Assembly (NCBI RefSeq): GCF_009848505.1
Contig: NZ_WWDL01000019.1
Location: 42,512 to 106,511, forward strand
Source: Muricoccus harenae
Lineage (GTDB): Bacteria > Pseudomonadota > Alphaproteobacteria > Acetobacterales > Acetobacteraceae
Length of the DNA: 64,000 bases
Direction: 5' to 3'
Positions 49,010-59,116 of this stretch are shown here, piece by piece. A model generated the notes under the pieces. The model was not told where the DNA came from and did not search any database. It worked only from the letters and a program-made list of their open reading frames with translations. Numbering within the stretch: the first letter of the stretch is position 1; each line of letters starts with the position of its first letter. Made by a program: the position numbers and the translations under genes.

Positions 49010-50551
49010 TCAGGCCGCCAGGGCAAGGCGCGACCGCACGACGTCGCGCACGGGATGCAGGTGCAGGTCACGCAGCGCCTGGGCAAGCTCCGCGACCACC
49101 TCGTCATGATTCGGTAGCTCCGGGCCGAACACCTCCTCGAGGCGAAGGAAAGATACCGCCTGGAGGGCATGGTCCTCACCGGTTTCCTCGCAAAGGTCCT
49201 TCATCTGGTCCTTGCTCGGGTCGATCAGATGCACCTGCGTGCCGCTCGTGTCACGCAGCGCGAAGCCGCGGATCCAGGCGGCGATGCCCAGGATCGTGCA
49301 GGGGCCGGTGCGCCCCGCCAGCAGGTTCTCGCGAAGTGGCCGCATGAGCCGTGTGGCCAGCTTCACCGAGCCGTTCCGCCCGACCCGCCCCACCTCGTGC
49401 CGGATGGCCGGATTGTGTAGCCGCTGCAGGAGTTGAGTGACATAGGCACGCCGCTCGGCGAGGTTGAAATCCACGGTCGGGCCCTGCTCCCGCAGCATGA
49501 AGGCCTCGGCGAACTGGCGGAACAGCGGATCCGCCACCGTGTCCGCAATGGTCCTGTAGCCGGCGAGGGCGCCGAGATAGGCCAGCAGCATATGCGTGCC
49601 GTTCAGCAGGCGCAGCTTGGCGACTTTAAAGGATTCGACATCGGCGACGAAGCGCGCGCCCGCCTCTTCCCAGAGTGGGCGTGGCCCATCGAACTCCTCG
49701 ATGACCCATTGCAGGAAGGGCTCCACCGAAACCGGCGCGGCGTCGCGCAGGCCCAGGAGGCGCGCGGCATCACGGCGATCGGCGTCGGTGGTGGCGGGAA
49801 CGATCCGGTCCACCATCGTGTTCGGGAAACGGACATTATACGCGATCCAGCCGGCAAGCTTGTCGTTTAGCAGGCCGGCGAAATCCAGCACCGCCTGGCG
49901 AAGCGTCCGGCCATTCGCGGAGACATTGTCGCAACTCAGGATGACCGGTGGAGGGCCCCCCTGACGCCGCACCCAATCCAGCCCGTAGGCAATGGTGCCG
50001 ACGGCGCTTCTGGGGCGATCCGGATGGTTCAGGTCGTGCAGGATATCGGCGTGATCCACCTGCAGGCGCCCGCTTGAGGGTTCCAGAAGATGGCCCGCCG
50101 CCGTGATGGTGAGGGTGACAATCCGCGTCTCGGGATCCGCGATGCGGGCCGGCAGACCGCGCGGATCGGAAGGTCCATGCAGAACCTCGCGGAGGGAGCC
50201 CACGATCTCGGCCTTCAGGCCCGCCTCGCTCCGCTCGATCAGCGTGTAGAGTCCGTCCTGCGGCCGCAACTGGTCCGGCGTGGTCCGGCGCGTCATGCTG
50301 GCCGATGCGATGCCCCAGCGGTGTCCGTTCGCACCTTCCGCCTCGATGGCGCGCTGTGTCGCGATGGCCTGATGGCCACGGTGAAACGCGCCGCAGCCGA
50401 GATGCAGAATTCCCCGCCCAAGTGAGGCCGGATCAAAGCCCGGCCTTCGCACGCCAGGTGCAATGGCGCGGAGCGTTGCATGCGAAAGCCGGTTGAGCCT
50501 GGGTGAAAGATGGAAGTGGGCGATGGGGGAAGTCTGCATCGAATCCAGCAC
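49010..50551 (-). CDS. Mannitol dehydrogenase-family oxidoreductase (polyol dehydrogenase / fructuronate reductase)
   Basis: This ~513-residue NAD(P)-dependent long-chain dehydrogenase has an N-terminal Rossmann part (GILHLGCGAFHRGHQAIATQ), LSCDNVSANGRTLRQAVLDF, VRFPNTMVDRIVPATT and the catalytic-lysine region VAKLRLLNGTHMLLAYLG. These are the signature segments of the mannitol/arabinitol dehydrogenase and UxuB family. The substrate (mannitol, arabinitol or fructuronate) cannot be told. A GTG at 50551, with TAAGGAG 12 bases upstream, is favoured over the ATG at 50539, which is 24 bases from that site. Confidence 0.88.
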   Translation of the reverse strand: MLDSMQTSPIAHFHLSPRLNRLSHATLRAIAPGVRRPGFDPASLGRGILHLGCGAFHRGHQAIATQRAIEAEGANGHRWGIASASMTRRTTPDQLRPQDGLYTLIERSEAGLKAEIVGSLREVLHGPSDPRGLPARIADPETRIVTLTITAAGHLLEPSSGRLQVDHADILHDLNHPDRPRSAVGTIAYGLDWVRRQGGPPPVILSCDNVSANGRTLRQAVLDFAGLLNDKLAGWIAYNVRFPNTMVDRIVPATTDADRRDAARLLGLRDAAPVSVEPFLQWVIEEFDGPRPLWEEAGARFVADVESFKVAKLRLLNGTHMLLAYLGALAGYRTIADTVADPLFRQFAEAFMLREQGPTVDFNLAERRAYVTQLLQRLHNPAIRHEVGRVGRNGSVKLATRLMRPLRENLLAGRTGPCTILGIAAWIRGFALRDTSGTQVHLIDPSKDQMKDLCEETGEDHALQAVSFLRLEEVFGPELPNHDEVVAELAQALRDLHLHPVRDVVRSRLALAA

Positions 50552-50890
50552 GCTATTCAGTATCTCCTTAACGCTGGGCCAGTGTAACCCTTTGGACTGT
50601 GGACGATCCCATGCCGCAACATCTGCCTTATTTTCGCCTAACTTAACGCAAGGTGCCGCGGAGCGCGAGGTGTTGCCGGTTCCACGCATGATGCGGCGCT
50701 GCCGCGCGTGGCGGAAACCTGCGGACCAAGACGTCCGACATAGTGCGATCATGCAAGATGATGTGCTGGGTGAAGCGCAGCATCGCCGCGCCTGTCACAT
50801 CGTGGCATCGCGGCAATTTATCGTGACGCGCACCGTGGCATGCAAGCAAGCACGCATGCTTGCGGCGGCGATGATGAAGGAGCCGCTTCC
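50552..50890. other. Intergenic region between the urea-carboxylase-type gene and the polyol dehydrogenase gene
   Basis: About 340 bases with no recognised gene. It has lower GC than its surroundings in places and should contain the promoter of the dehydrogenase gene. No hairpin with a T-run was found after the carboxylase stop. Confidence 0.5.
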
Positions 50891-53800
50891 TCAAGCTTGT
50901 TCCATGACCAGCAACGTCTCACCTGCTGCCACCGGATGCCCCTTGCGGCAGCGGATGCTACGGATGGTGCCACTGATGGGAGCCGAGATGCAAAGCTCGG
51001 TCTTCATCGCCTCCAGGATCACCACGGCATCTCCAGCCTCGACGGATTGGCCTTCCTCAACCAGCACCTTCCAAACGCTGCCATGAATATCGGCGGCCAC
51101 TTTCTGCCCGTCCATCTCCACCTGCTCTGGCGCGTCCATCGCTTCGGCGGCAGGCTGCACATCCTCTTCCTTCCAGCGCGCCACCTCCTGCTCGAAGGCG
51201 ATGGCCTGGCGGGCCTTGAAGGCGGCGATGCTGTCGGCCTCCCTAGCCAGGAAGGCCTCATGCGCGCCGAGGTCGAAAATCTCCTCATCGATCCGGATGG
51301 TGGCGCGGCCCTCGCGGAAGTCGTCGCGCAGGCGGTCGAGTTCCACCTCGCTCACCTCATCGAAGCGGACCTGATCGAAGAAGCGCAGCAGCCAGGGCTC
51401 GCCAGGCGCGAAGACATCGTTCTTCAGGAACTTGTTCCAGATCGGCAGGGTGCGGCCGACGAGTTGGTAGCCGCCCGGGCTGTCCATGCCATAGATGCAC
51501 ATATAGACGCCGCCGATGCCCACCGTGCCTTCCGCTGTGAAGGTGCGGGCTGGATTGTACTTGCTCGTCAGCAGCCGGTGCCGTGGATCGACGGGCACCG
51601 CGCAGGGTGCGCCGAGATAGACGTCGCCGAGGCCGAGCACCATGTAGCTTGCGGAGAAGATCGTGTCCTTCACCGCCTCACGGCTCTCCAGACCGTTGAT
51701 GCGCTGGATGAAATCCACGTTGTTCGGCAACCAGGGCGCGCTGGGGCGCACTGTCTCGCGGTAGCGGTCCACGGCACCCAGTGTGGCACTGTCCTCGAAG
51801 GCCATGGGCAGGTGGATGACGCGGGTCTTCACCTTCATCGCCGCCGCGGGCGGCAGATTCGCTTCAAGGGCGATCAACGCATCGAGCAGGGCGCGCTGAT
51901 GGAGGACACGGCTGTCGTAGTTGATCTGCAGGGAACGCACACCGGGTGAGAGTTCGAGAATGCCCGGCACCGGATCCGCCTTCAGCGCCTCCATCAGGGC
52001 ATGCACGCGGAAACGGAAGCGCAGGTCGAGGATCGGCTGTCCGTATTCCAGCAGGATGTACCGGTCGCCGGCCTGGCGATAGGCAACCTCGGGGCGGTCG
52101 CCTTCCGGCGGCAGTTCGGCCAGCACGCAAGCGGAGACGGTGTTGGCGGGCTGCAGATCCGGAGCTGGCATCGGCACGGGATCAGGTGCCGTGAGAGAGA
52201 GGATGGCGGCGTCCTGCGCCTTCTCCAGTGCGAGGGCGGTGTCGAATGGGATAGGGCTGAAGCGGATACGGTCGCCGGGCTTGGCCTGGCCGACCTTCCA
52301 CAGCTCTGCCTTGGCGATGGTCACAGGGCAGACGAAGCCGCCAAGGCTGGGGCCGTCGCGCGTCAGGATCACCGGCATGTCGCCGGTGAAGTTCACGCTG
52401 CCGAGCGCATACTCGCAGTCATGCACATTGGAAGGATGCAGCCCGGCCTCCCCGCCGTCGCTGCGCGTCCAGGAGGGCTTGGGACCGATCAGGCGAATGC
52501 CGAGGCGGTTGGAGTTGTAATGCACCTCCCAGGAGGCGGCGAAGAAGGTCTCGATGGATTCCGGCGTGAAGAAGTCCGGCGCGCCATGCGGGCCGTAGAG
52601 GACACCCACCTCCCATTCCGTCGTGTAGGAGGGGACCAGCGCGGCCGGAGCCGCGCCCGGGGCGGGAGCGGTGGCCGCAGGCCGGCCGAGGGGCAGCATG
52701 TCCCCCATGCGCAGGGTGCGCCCCGCATGGCCGCCGAACTGGCCCAGCACGAAGGTGGCACGGCTGCCGAGATAAAGCGGCACGTCGAAGCCGCCGCGAA
52801 CGGCAAGATAGCTGCGGCAGCCCTTGGTGGCGCGGCCAATGGTCAGGACCTGCCCGGCCTTTACCGGCACCGGCTCCCACCAATCCACCTCCTCGCCATC
52901 CAGCGTGGCGGGGGCGGGTGCGCCGGTGAGGGCGATCAGCGCGTCCGTGTGGAAGCGCAGGGTGGGACCTGCCAGGGTGCATTCCAGCCCCGCCGCATCC
53001 GCGCCATTTCCAACGATGCGGTTGCCCAGGCGAAAGGCGAGATCGTCCATCGGACCGGAGGGCGGCACGCCGACATCCCAATGGCCGATACGACCCGGGC
53101 AGTCCTGCACGGTGGTGAAGGTGCCGGGCTCCAGCACCTCGGCCGCCATGGCATGGTAGGCGAAGCGGGAGAGGGCACGGGTGGAGACGTCCCCGGCCGC
53201 GAAATCGGGCGAGGCGACGACTTGCCGCAGATAGTCCAAATTCGTGGCGATGCCGCCGAGGCGTGTGGCATCCAGCGCCGCGCGCAGCCTGGCGAGCGCC
53301 TCGGGGCGGTTCGCGCCATGAACGATCAGCTTCGCCAGCATCGGGTCGTAGTAGGGGGAAACCTCGGTGCCGGGGGAAATCCAGCCATCCACGCGCGCAT
53401 CGGTGGGAAAGGAGACCTCGGTCAGCGTGCCGGGGGAAGGCTGGAAGCCATGCGCAGGGTCCTCGGCATACAGGCGAACCTCGATGGAGGCACCTTTCGG
53501 CCTGGGCAGCACGTCCAGCGCGGGTGGTTCGCCGGCCGCGGTGCGGATCATCCACTCCACGAGATCGATGCCGAGGACGGCTTCCGTCACCGGATGCTCG
53601 ACCTGCAGGCGCGTGTTGACCTCGAGGAAGTAGAACTCCTCGCGCGCGCGGTCATAAATGTATTCGACCGTGCCGGCGGAACGGTAGCCGACCACCTGAC
53701 CAAGTCGCGCGGCGGATTCCAGCAGGTTGGCGCGCACTGCTTCGGGCAGGTTCGGGGCGGGGGTTTCCTCCACCACCTTCTGGTTGCGGCGCTGCAGGGA

Positions 53801-54484
53801 GCAGTCGCGCTCTCCCAGCGCGACAACCTTGCCGCGCCCATCGCCGAAGATCTGCACTTCGACATGCCGCGCATCGTCGATGCAGCGCTCAAGGAAGACG
53901 CCGCTGTCCTTGAAGAAGTTCTGTGCCAGCCGCTGCACAGCCTCCCAGGCTGCCTCCAGCTCCGTCGCATCGGCGCAGCGCGTCAGGCCGATCCCGCCGC
54001 CACCCGCCGTGCTCTTGAGCATCACCGGGAATCCGAGGCGCTCCGCCGCTGCCTGGGCTTCCCCGAGGCTACCGAGCAGGCCGGTGCCGGGGGTCAGCGG
54101 AACGCCGGCCTTCTCGGCCAGGGCGCGGGCGGCGTGCTTCAGGCCGAAGTCGCGCATCTGCGCCGGGGTCGGGCCGACGAAAGTGACGCCGGCCGCTTCG
54201 CAGGCCTCGGCGAAATCGGCGTTCTCGGCCAGGAAGCCATAGCCAGGGATCACCGCCTCCGCACCCTGGGCCTTCGCAGCGGCAATGATGAGATCGCTGC
54301 GCAGGTAGGTATCGGCGGCCGAGGCGCCAGGCAGTTCCACCGCCACATCTGCCGCGGCGACATGCGCGCTGTTGCGATCCACCATGGAATGGACGGCCAC
54401 GCTGCGGATGCCCATGGACTTGAGCGTGCGGGCGATGCGGACGGCGATCTCGCCGCGATTGGCGATCAGGACGGTTTTGAACAC
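50891..54484 (-). CDS. uca: Urea carboxylase-type biotin-dependent enzyme (urea or guanidine carboxylase)
   Basis: This 1197-residue single-chain carboxylase starts at a GTG (VFKTVLIANRGEIAVRIART). Domains in order are biotin carboxylase with ATP-grasp (1-~450; KSTAGGGGIGLTRC and FLEVNTRLQVEHPVTEAV), an AHS2/KipA-like part (~475-790; CPGRIGHWDVGVPPSGPMDD), an AHS1/KipI-like part (~815-1040) and the biotinyl domain with Lys1161 in ILEAMKTEL. Urea carboxylase makes allophanate, which normally needs allophanate hydrolase (AtzF), but none adjoins. Guanidine carboxylase has the same architecture and is an alternative. It is divergent from the peptide-type ABC operon. Confidence 0.9.
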   Translation of the reverse strand: MFKTVLIANRGEIAVRIARTLKSMGIRSVAVHSMVDRNSAHVAAADVAVELPGASAADTYLRSDLIIAAAKAQGAEAVIPGYGFLAENADFAEACEAAGVTFVGPTPAQMRDFGLKHAARALAEKAGVPLTPGTGLLGSLGEAQAAAERLGFPVMLKSTAGGGGIGLTRCADATELEAAWEAVQRLAQNFFKDSGVFLERCIDDARHVEVQIFGDGRGKVVALGERDCSLQRRNQKVVEETPAPNLPEAVRANLLESAARLGQVVGYRSAGTVEYIYDRAREEFYFLEVNTRLQVEHPVTEAVLGIDLVEWMIRTAAGEPPALDVLPRPKGASIEVRLYAEDPAHGFQPSPGTLTEVSFPTDARVDGWISPGTEVSPYYDPMLAKLIVHGANRPEALARLRAALDATRLGGIATNLDYLRQVVASPDFAAGDVSTRALSRFAYHAMAAEVLEPGTFTTVQDCPGRIGHWDVGVPPSGPMDDLAFRLGNRIVGNGADAAGLECTLAGPTLRFHTDALIALTGAPAPATLDGEEVDWWEPVPVKAGQVLTIGRATKGCRSYLAVRGGFDVPLYLGSRATFVLGQFGGHAGRTLRMGDMLPLGRPAATAPAPGAAPAALVPSYTTEWEVGVLYGPHGAPDFFTPESIETFFAASWEVHYNSNRLGIRLIGPKPSWTRSDGGEAGLHPSNVHDCEYALGSVNFTGDMPVILTRDGPSLGGFVCPVTIAKAELWKVGQAKPGDRIRFSPIPFDTALALEKAQDAAILSLTAPDPVPMPAPDLQPANTVSACVLAELPPEGDRPEVAYRQAGDRYILLEYGQPILDLRFRFRVHALMEALKADPVPGILELSPGVRSLQINYDSRVLHQRALLDALIALEANLPPAAAMKVKTRVIHLPMAFEDSATLGAVDRYRETVRPSAPWLPNNVDFIQRINGLESREAVKDTIFSASYMVLGLGDVYLGAPCAVPVDPRHRLLTSKYNPARTFTAEGTVGIGGVYMCIYGMDSPGGYQLVGRTLPIWNKFLKNDVFAPGEPWLLRFFDQVRFDEVSEVELDRLRDDFREGRATIRIDEEIFDLGAHEAFLAREADSIAAFKARQAIAFEQEVARWKEEDVQPAAEAMDAPEQVEMDGQKVAADIHGSVWKVLVEEGQSVEAGDAVVILEAMKTELCISAPISGTIRSIRCRKGHPVAAGETLLVMEQA

Positions 54485-54680
54485 GGGCGGCGAGGCTCCA
54501 GGCTCTTGGCGCGCTCGGGCCGCCCGTCTCGCGCAGGCCGGCACCCGGGCCGCAACCCGGTGCAGCAAGCCTCATGCCATGAATGGAAAACGCCGGTTCA
54601 ACTCGTCCCGTGGCGTGACCGGCGCGGGGCTGCCGCATCACCGCACTTGACGCCGCCCTGGTTTTCGTGAGGCTCCTTCC

Positions 54681-55670
54681 ATGAGCGAAGTGATCCATCG
54701 GCCGGCGCTGGAGGTCGAGGCGCTGCGGACCGAGTTCCGCATCAATGGTTCCTGGTACCCGGCCGTGGACGGAATTTCCCTCCGCGTGGCCCGGGATGAA
54801 ACCCTCGCCGTGGTCGGGGAAAGCGGCTGCGGCAAGAGCGTCACGGCCCTGTCCATCATGGGGCTGGTGCAGGGGCCGGGCGGGCGTGTGGCCGGCGGGG
54901 CCATCCGGCTCGATGGCACCGATATCGCCGCCCTGCCTGAAGCGGCGAAGGAGAAGCTGCGCGGCGACCGCATCGGCATGGTCTTCCAGGAGCCGATGAC
55001 CTCGCTGAACCCGGTGATGACGGTGGGTGACCAGGTGGCGGAGGTGCTGCGCATCCATCGCGGCCTGTCGCGCAAGGAGGCGCTGGAGCGTGCCCGGCTG
55101 CTTTTCGAGGAGGTGAAGATTCCCTCCGCCGCGCAGCGCCTGCGCGAGTTTCCGCACCAGTTCTCCGGCGGCATGCGGCAGCGGGTGATGATCGCACTGG
55201 CCGTGGCCTGCGATCCTGCCGTGCTGCTGGCGGATGAGCCGACCACCGCGCTGGATGTGACCATTCAGGCGCAGGTGCTCGGCCTCATGGATGACCTGAA
55301 GCGGCGCCACGGCATGGCCGTGGTCTTCATCACCCACAACATGGGCGTGGTGGCCCAGATCGCGGATCGGGTGGCGGTGATGTATGCGGGGCAGGTGGTG
55401 GAGGAGGCGCCGGTGAGGGCCGTCTTCGCCGATCCGGCACATCCCTACACCCGCGCCCTGTTTGCGGCGATTCCCCGGCTGGACCTCGCAGATCAGCATC
55501 TAGCCGCCATCCCTGGCCGGGTGCCGCCGCTGGATGCCATGCCGGCCGGTTGCCGCTTCGCGGCGCGCTGCCCCATGCGGCGGGATGGGTGTGAGCAGCC
55601 GCAGCATCTTTCATCCATTGCGCCGGGCCACGCTGTGCGCTGCCATGTCACGGCAGCTGCGCGGGCCTGA
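54681..55670 (+). CDS. Peptide/nickel-type ABC transporter ATP-binding protein (DppD/OppD-like)
   Basis: This 329-residue ATPase has Walker [17 protein letters not shown] near residue 38, the signature [18 protein letters not shown], Walker [13 protein letters not shown] and the H-loop [13 protein letters not shown]. The C-terminal oligopeptide-permease extension has the cysteine-rich [15 protein letters not shown], which in DppD-like proteins binds an Fe-S cluster. It heads a five-gene importer operon (D-A-B-C-F order), an arrangement in which the first ATPase precedes the receptor gene. Confidence 0.93.
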   Translation: MSEVIHRPALEVEALRTEFRINGSWYPAVDGISLRVARDETLAVVGESGCGKSVTALSIMGLVQGPGGRVAGGAIRLDGTDIAALPEAAKEKLRGDRIGMVFQEPMTSLNPVMTVGDQVAEVLRIHRGLSRKEALERARLLFEEVKIPSAAQRLREFPHQFSGGMRQRVMIALAVACDPAVLLADEPTTALDVTIQAQVLGLMDDLKRRHGMAVVFITHNMGVVAQIADRVAVMYAGQVVEEAPVRAVFADPAHPYTRALFAAIPRLDLADQHLAAIPGRVPPLDAMPAGCRFAARCPMRRDGCEQPQHLSSIAPGHAVRCHVTAAARA

Positions 55671-55728
55671 TTGGTCCAGACGTGGAACAAGCCTTGCAGG
55701 GGCCAAGACGAAACAAGGGAGACTGGGG

Positions 55729-57309
55729 ATGCGGTTGAGGACAATCCTTCGCGGCAGCCTTCTGGCGGGCGCCTTCGCGCTGGCCTCGGCCACCGTCCTG
55801 GCAGGCGGCGCTGCGGCCCAGACGGCCGTGGCCGGTCCGATGCTGCGGGTGGGCATCGCGGCGCAGGACATCGGGCGTATCGATCCGCATTTCGCCGTCT
55901 CCACGCCCGATCGCGTGCTGGTCGCCTGGATGTTCAACGGGCTGGTGCGCTTCAAGCCCGGCTCCATCGACCCCGCCGGGATCGAGCCGGATCTGGCCGA
56001 AAGCTGGGAGAGCAGCCCGGACGGCAAGACCTGGACCTTCCGCCTGCGAGAAGGCGTGCGCTTCCACGGCAATTACGGCGTGCTGACGGCCGATGACGTC
56101 GTCTTCTCGCTGAAGAAGGCGGCGAATGCGCAGAGCTCCGCCTTCTCCGCCGATTTCCGCGCCTTCGAGACGATCGAGGCGGTGGATCCGCGCACCGTGC
56201 GGATCATACTGAAGGAGAACGTGCCGAGCATGCTCGGCATCCTCACTGCCTATTCCGGCGGCTATATCGTCAGCAGGAAGGCGGTGGAGGAGCGCGGCGC
56301 CGACTTCACGCGGAACCCGATCGGCACCGGTCCCTTTGCCGTCGAGCGCGTGACGCCGAACCAGTCCGCCGAGCTGGTGGCGCATCAGGGCTATTTCCGC
56401 GGCACGCCGCAGATCACGCGCATCTCCTACCGCTTCATCCCCTCCGACGCCTCGCGCGACCTCGCCTTCCAGGCCAGGGAGCTGGACCTTAATTACGGCC
56501 GCTCCGACCAGACTTGGCTGAACCGCACGCGGCAGATCCCCAACACGGTGGTGGATGTGTTCGAGCCGGCAGAGCTGGCCATCCTCAACCTGAACACATC
56601 CATGCCGCCCTTCAACGACATCCGCGTGCGCCAGGCTGTGGCGCATGCCATCAACCGCCCCGAGCTGCGGCGCTGGCGCGGCAATGACGTGAGCCGCGAG
56701 GGGCAGAGCCTCGTGCCGCAAGGCTATCTCGGCTTCAGCAGGGATACCGGGCTGCTACAGCATGATGTCGCCCGCGCCCGCGCACTGCTGGCGGAGGCCG
56801 GCCACCCCAATGGTATCACCATCAAGGCCATCCATACGCAGCTGCCCGAGATGCTCTCGGCCATGCAGGTGGTGCAGCAGCAGCTCCGCCGCGCCGGCAT
56901 CACGCTGGACCTGCAGGTGGTGGAGCATGCCACCTTCCATCAGCAGATCCGTCAGAATCTCTCGCCGCTGGTCTATTATGCGGCCGCCCGCTTCCCCGTG
57001 GCGGACATCTACCTGACGCAGTTCTACCATGGCCGCTCCATCGTCCAGACGCCGACGGCGGTGACCAACTTCTCCCATTGCAACATGGCGGACAGCCAGA
57101 TCGACCGCGCCCGCGTCTCCACCGACATGGAGGAGCAGAAGCGGCTCTGGGCCGAGGCGCAGAAGATCCTGGTGAAAAATGTCTGCGGCGTGCCGCTGGT
57201 CGAGACGCTGCTGGTCTTCGCCCGGCGCGACAATCTCGACTATGGCTACGAGCTGAAGGGTAGCATGAGCCTCGGCCCGCTGATCACCGAGCAGACGCGG
57301 CTGCGCTGA
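55729..57309 (+). CDS. ABC transporter substrate-binding protein, peptide/nickel family (SBP_bac_5)
   Basis: This 526-residue exported receptor starts at ATG 55729 after AAGGGAGACTGGGG. It has a signal peptide (MRLRTILRGSLLAGAFALAS then ATVLAGGAAAQ). The SBP_bac_5 fold is seen in DPHFAVSTPDRVLVAWMFNG, the family signature ESWESSPDGKTWTFRLREGV near residue 90, and NLNTSMPPFNDIRVRQAVAH. Such receptors bind di/oligopeptides, nickel chelates, or small ureido/amine compounds. The ligand is unknown. Its TGA overlaps the first permease gene (TGATG). Confidence 0.92.
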   Translation: MRLRTILRGSLLAGAFALASATVLAGGAAAQTAVAGPMLRVGIAAQDIGRIDPHFAVSTPDRVLVAWMFNGLVRFKPGSIDPAGIEPDLAESWESSPDGKTWTFRLREGVRFHGNYGVLTADDVVFSLKKAANAQSSAFSADFRAFETIEAVDPRTVRIILKENVPSMLGILTAYSGGYIVSRKAVEERGADFTRNPIGTGPFAVERVTPNQSAELVAHQGYFRGTPQITRISYRFIPSDASRDLAFQARELDLNYGRSDQTWLNRTRQIPNTVVDVFEPAELAILNLNTSMPPFNDIRVRQAVAHAINRPELRRWRGNDVSREGQSLVPQGYLGFSRDTGLLQHDVARARALLAEAGHPNGITIKAIHTQLPEMLSAMQVVQQQLRRAGITLDLQVVEHATFHQQIRQNLSPLVYYAAARFPVADIYLTQFYHGRSIVQTPTAVTNFSHCNMADSQIDRARVSTDMEEQKRLWAEAQKILVKNVCGVPLVETLLVFARRDNLDYGYELKGSMSLGPLITEQTRLR

Positions 57310-58247
57310 TGATCGGCTTCGTGGCGCGCCGCCTCCTGGCTGCGCTGCCCACATTGCTCGCCGTGCTGACGCTGGTGTTCCTGATCGTCCGGGTGATTCC
57401 GGGCGATCCGGCGCTGGTGATCCTGGGCGATCAGGCAACACCGGAGGCGGCCGCGGCGCTGCGAGGGCGGCTCGGCCTCGATCGGCCGCTGCTGACGCAG
57501 TATCTGGACTTCCTCTACTCCGCGCTGACCGGCGATTTCGGCCGCAGCCTCGTCACCAGCCGCCCGATCCTCGAGGAGGTGACGGCCGTGCTGCCGCATA
57601 CGCTGGACCTCACCATCGCCTCGATGGTGATTGGGGTGGTGGTGGGCATCCCGGCCGGTATCGCGGCCGCCCTTCACCGCAACGGCTTCATCGACGTGGC
57701 CGCCCGGCTGCTTTCGCTGATCGGACTGTCCTTCCCGGTCTTCGTCTCGGGCATCTTCCTGCTTCTGGCCTTCGCACTGCACTGGCGGATCTTCCCGGTG
57801 ATCGGCAATGCGGATCTGGCGGACCCGCTGGATCGTCTGCACAAGATGGCGCTGCCGGCGGCGACGCTGGGATTGGTGATGGCCGCCTATGTTACCCGCG
57901 TGACGCGCAGCGCCATGCTGCAATCCCTCAGCGAGGACTATATCCGCACCGCCCGCGCCAAGGGCGTGCCCTGGCGGCGCGTGGTCTGGGTGCATGGATT
58001 GCGCAATGCCTCCATTCCCGTGGTGACGGTGGTGGGGCTCTATGTCGGCATCCTGATCGGCAATTCCGTGCTGACCGAAATTGTCTTCAACCGCCCGGGC
58101 CTGGGCAAGATCATCGTCGGCGCGCTGAACCAGCGCGACTACACGATGCTGCAGGGGCTGATGGTGATCTACTGCTTCCTGATCGTGGTGGTGAACCTCG
58201 TGACCGACCTGCTCTATGGCGTTCTGGACCCAAGGGTGAAGGCGTGA
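57309..58247 (+). CDS. ABC permease, DppB-like
   Basis: This 312-residue membrane protein has six hydrophobic segments. It shows the DppB family N-terminus with LVFLIVRVIPGDPALVILGD, then LRGRLGLDRPLLTQYLDFL and the EAA-loop region TARAKGVPWRRVVWVHGLRN that contacts the ATPases. It overlaps the genes on both sides by one to four bases. Confidence 0.94.
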   Translation: MIGFVARRLLAALPTLLAVLTLVFLIVRVIPGDPALVILGDQATPEAAAALRGRLGLDRPLLTQYLDFLYSALTGDFGRSLVTSRPILEEVTAVLPHTLDLTIASMVIGVVVGIPAGIAAALHRNGFIDVAARLLSLIGLSFPVFVSGIFLLLAFALHWRIFPVIGNADLADPLDRLHKMALPAATLGLVMAAYVTRVTRSAMLQSLSEDYIRTARAKGVPWRRVVWVHGLRNASIPVVTVVGLYVGILIGNSVLTEIVFNRPGLGKIIVGALNQRDYTMLQGLMVIYCFLIVVVNLVTDLLYGVLDPRVKA

Positions 58248-59116
58248 GCGGCGCTGTTCTCCCGGCCCGGCGGGTCGGCGCCGTTTCCCGCGCCATCCGC
58301 AAGGCGCTGGCGAATCCCACGACGCTGATCGGGGCGCTGATCTGCCTTGCCATCGCCCTGGCGGCAATCTTCGCCCCCTGGCTCGCGCCTTTTGATCCGA
58401 CGGAGCAGAACATCATCGACCGGCTGGCCTCCCCGGGCGGCGACTACCTGCTCGGCACGGACCAGTTCGGGCGTGACGTGCTGTCCCGCCTGCTTTGGGG
58501 CGCGCGGATCAGCCTGGTCGTCTCGCTGGGCGCCATCTCGGCCGCCGCGGTGGTGGGCGGCACCATCGGCATGGTCTCGGGCTATATCGGTGGGCGTTTC
58601 GACCTGTTCACCATGCAGGTGATGGATGTGCTGCTCTCCTTTCCCAGCCTGATCCTCGGACTGATCGTGGTGGCGCTGCTGGGGCCGGAGCTGGAGAATC
58701 TTGTTTTCGCCATCGCGCTCACGGCCGTCGCGCCCTTCGCCCGCATCGCGCGCGCGCCCACCCTGGCGCTGAAGGAAAGGGCCTTCGTCGAGGGCGGGCG
58801 GGCGCTCGGCTTCTCCCACACCCGGGTGCTGTTCCGGCATATCCTGCCCAACATCCTGCCGGAGGTGATGGTGATGGCCTCGCTCTGGCTCGCCACAGCC
58901 GTTCGGGTGGAGGCGTCGCTCTCCTTCATCGGCCTCGGCGTGAAGCCGCCGACCGCGACCTGGGGTGGCATGACGCGGGATGGGTTCGAGAACATCCTCG
59001 ATGCTCCCTGGCTGGCCATCGCACCGGGCGTCGCCATCCTGCTGCTGGTGCTGGGGCTGAACATGGTGGGCGACGGGCTGCGCGACGCCACCGACCCGAA
59101 GCTGCGCGCCGAATGA
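58244..59116 (+). CDS. ABC permease, DppC-like
   Basis: This 290-residue second permease has a cytoplasmic N-tail, then WLAPFDPTEQNIIDRLASPG and YLLGTDQFGRDVLSRLLWGA, which are DppC signatures, five to six membrane segments and the EAA loop EGGRALGFSHTRVLFRHILP. It starts at a GTG overlapping the DppB-like stop (GTGA) and overlaps the second ATPase gene by ATGA. Confidence 0.94.
   Translation: MSGAVLPARRVGAVSRAIRKALANPTTLIGALICLAIALAAIFAPWLAPFDPTEQNIIDRLASPGGDYLLGTDQFGRDVLSRLLWGARISLVVSLGAISAAAVVGGTIGMVSGYIGGRFDLFTMQVMDVLLSFPSLILGLIVVALLGPELENLVFAIALTAVAPFARIARAPTLALKERAFVEGGRALGFSHTRVLFRHILPNILPEVMVMASLWLATAVRVEASLSFIGLGVKPPTATWGGMTRDGFENILDAPWLAIAPGVAILLLVLGLNMVGDGLRDATDPKLRAE

Noticed and set aside
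52001..54670. An 889-codon open frame on the plus strand opposite the urea carboxylase
   Set aside because: High GC makes long antisense frames. The minus strand encodes an unmistakable carboxylase, while this translation has no recognised domain.
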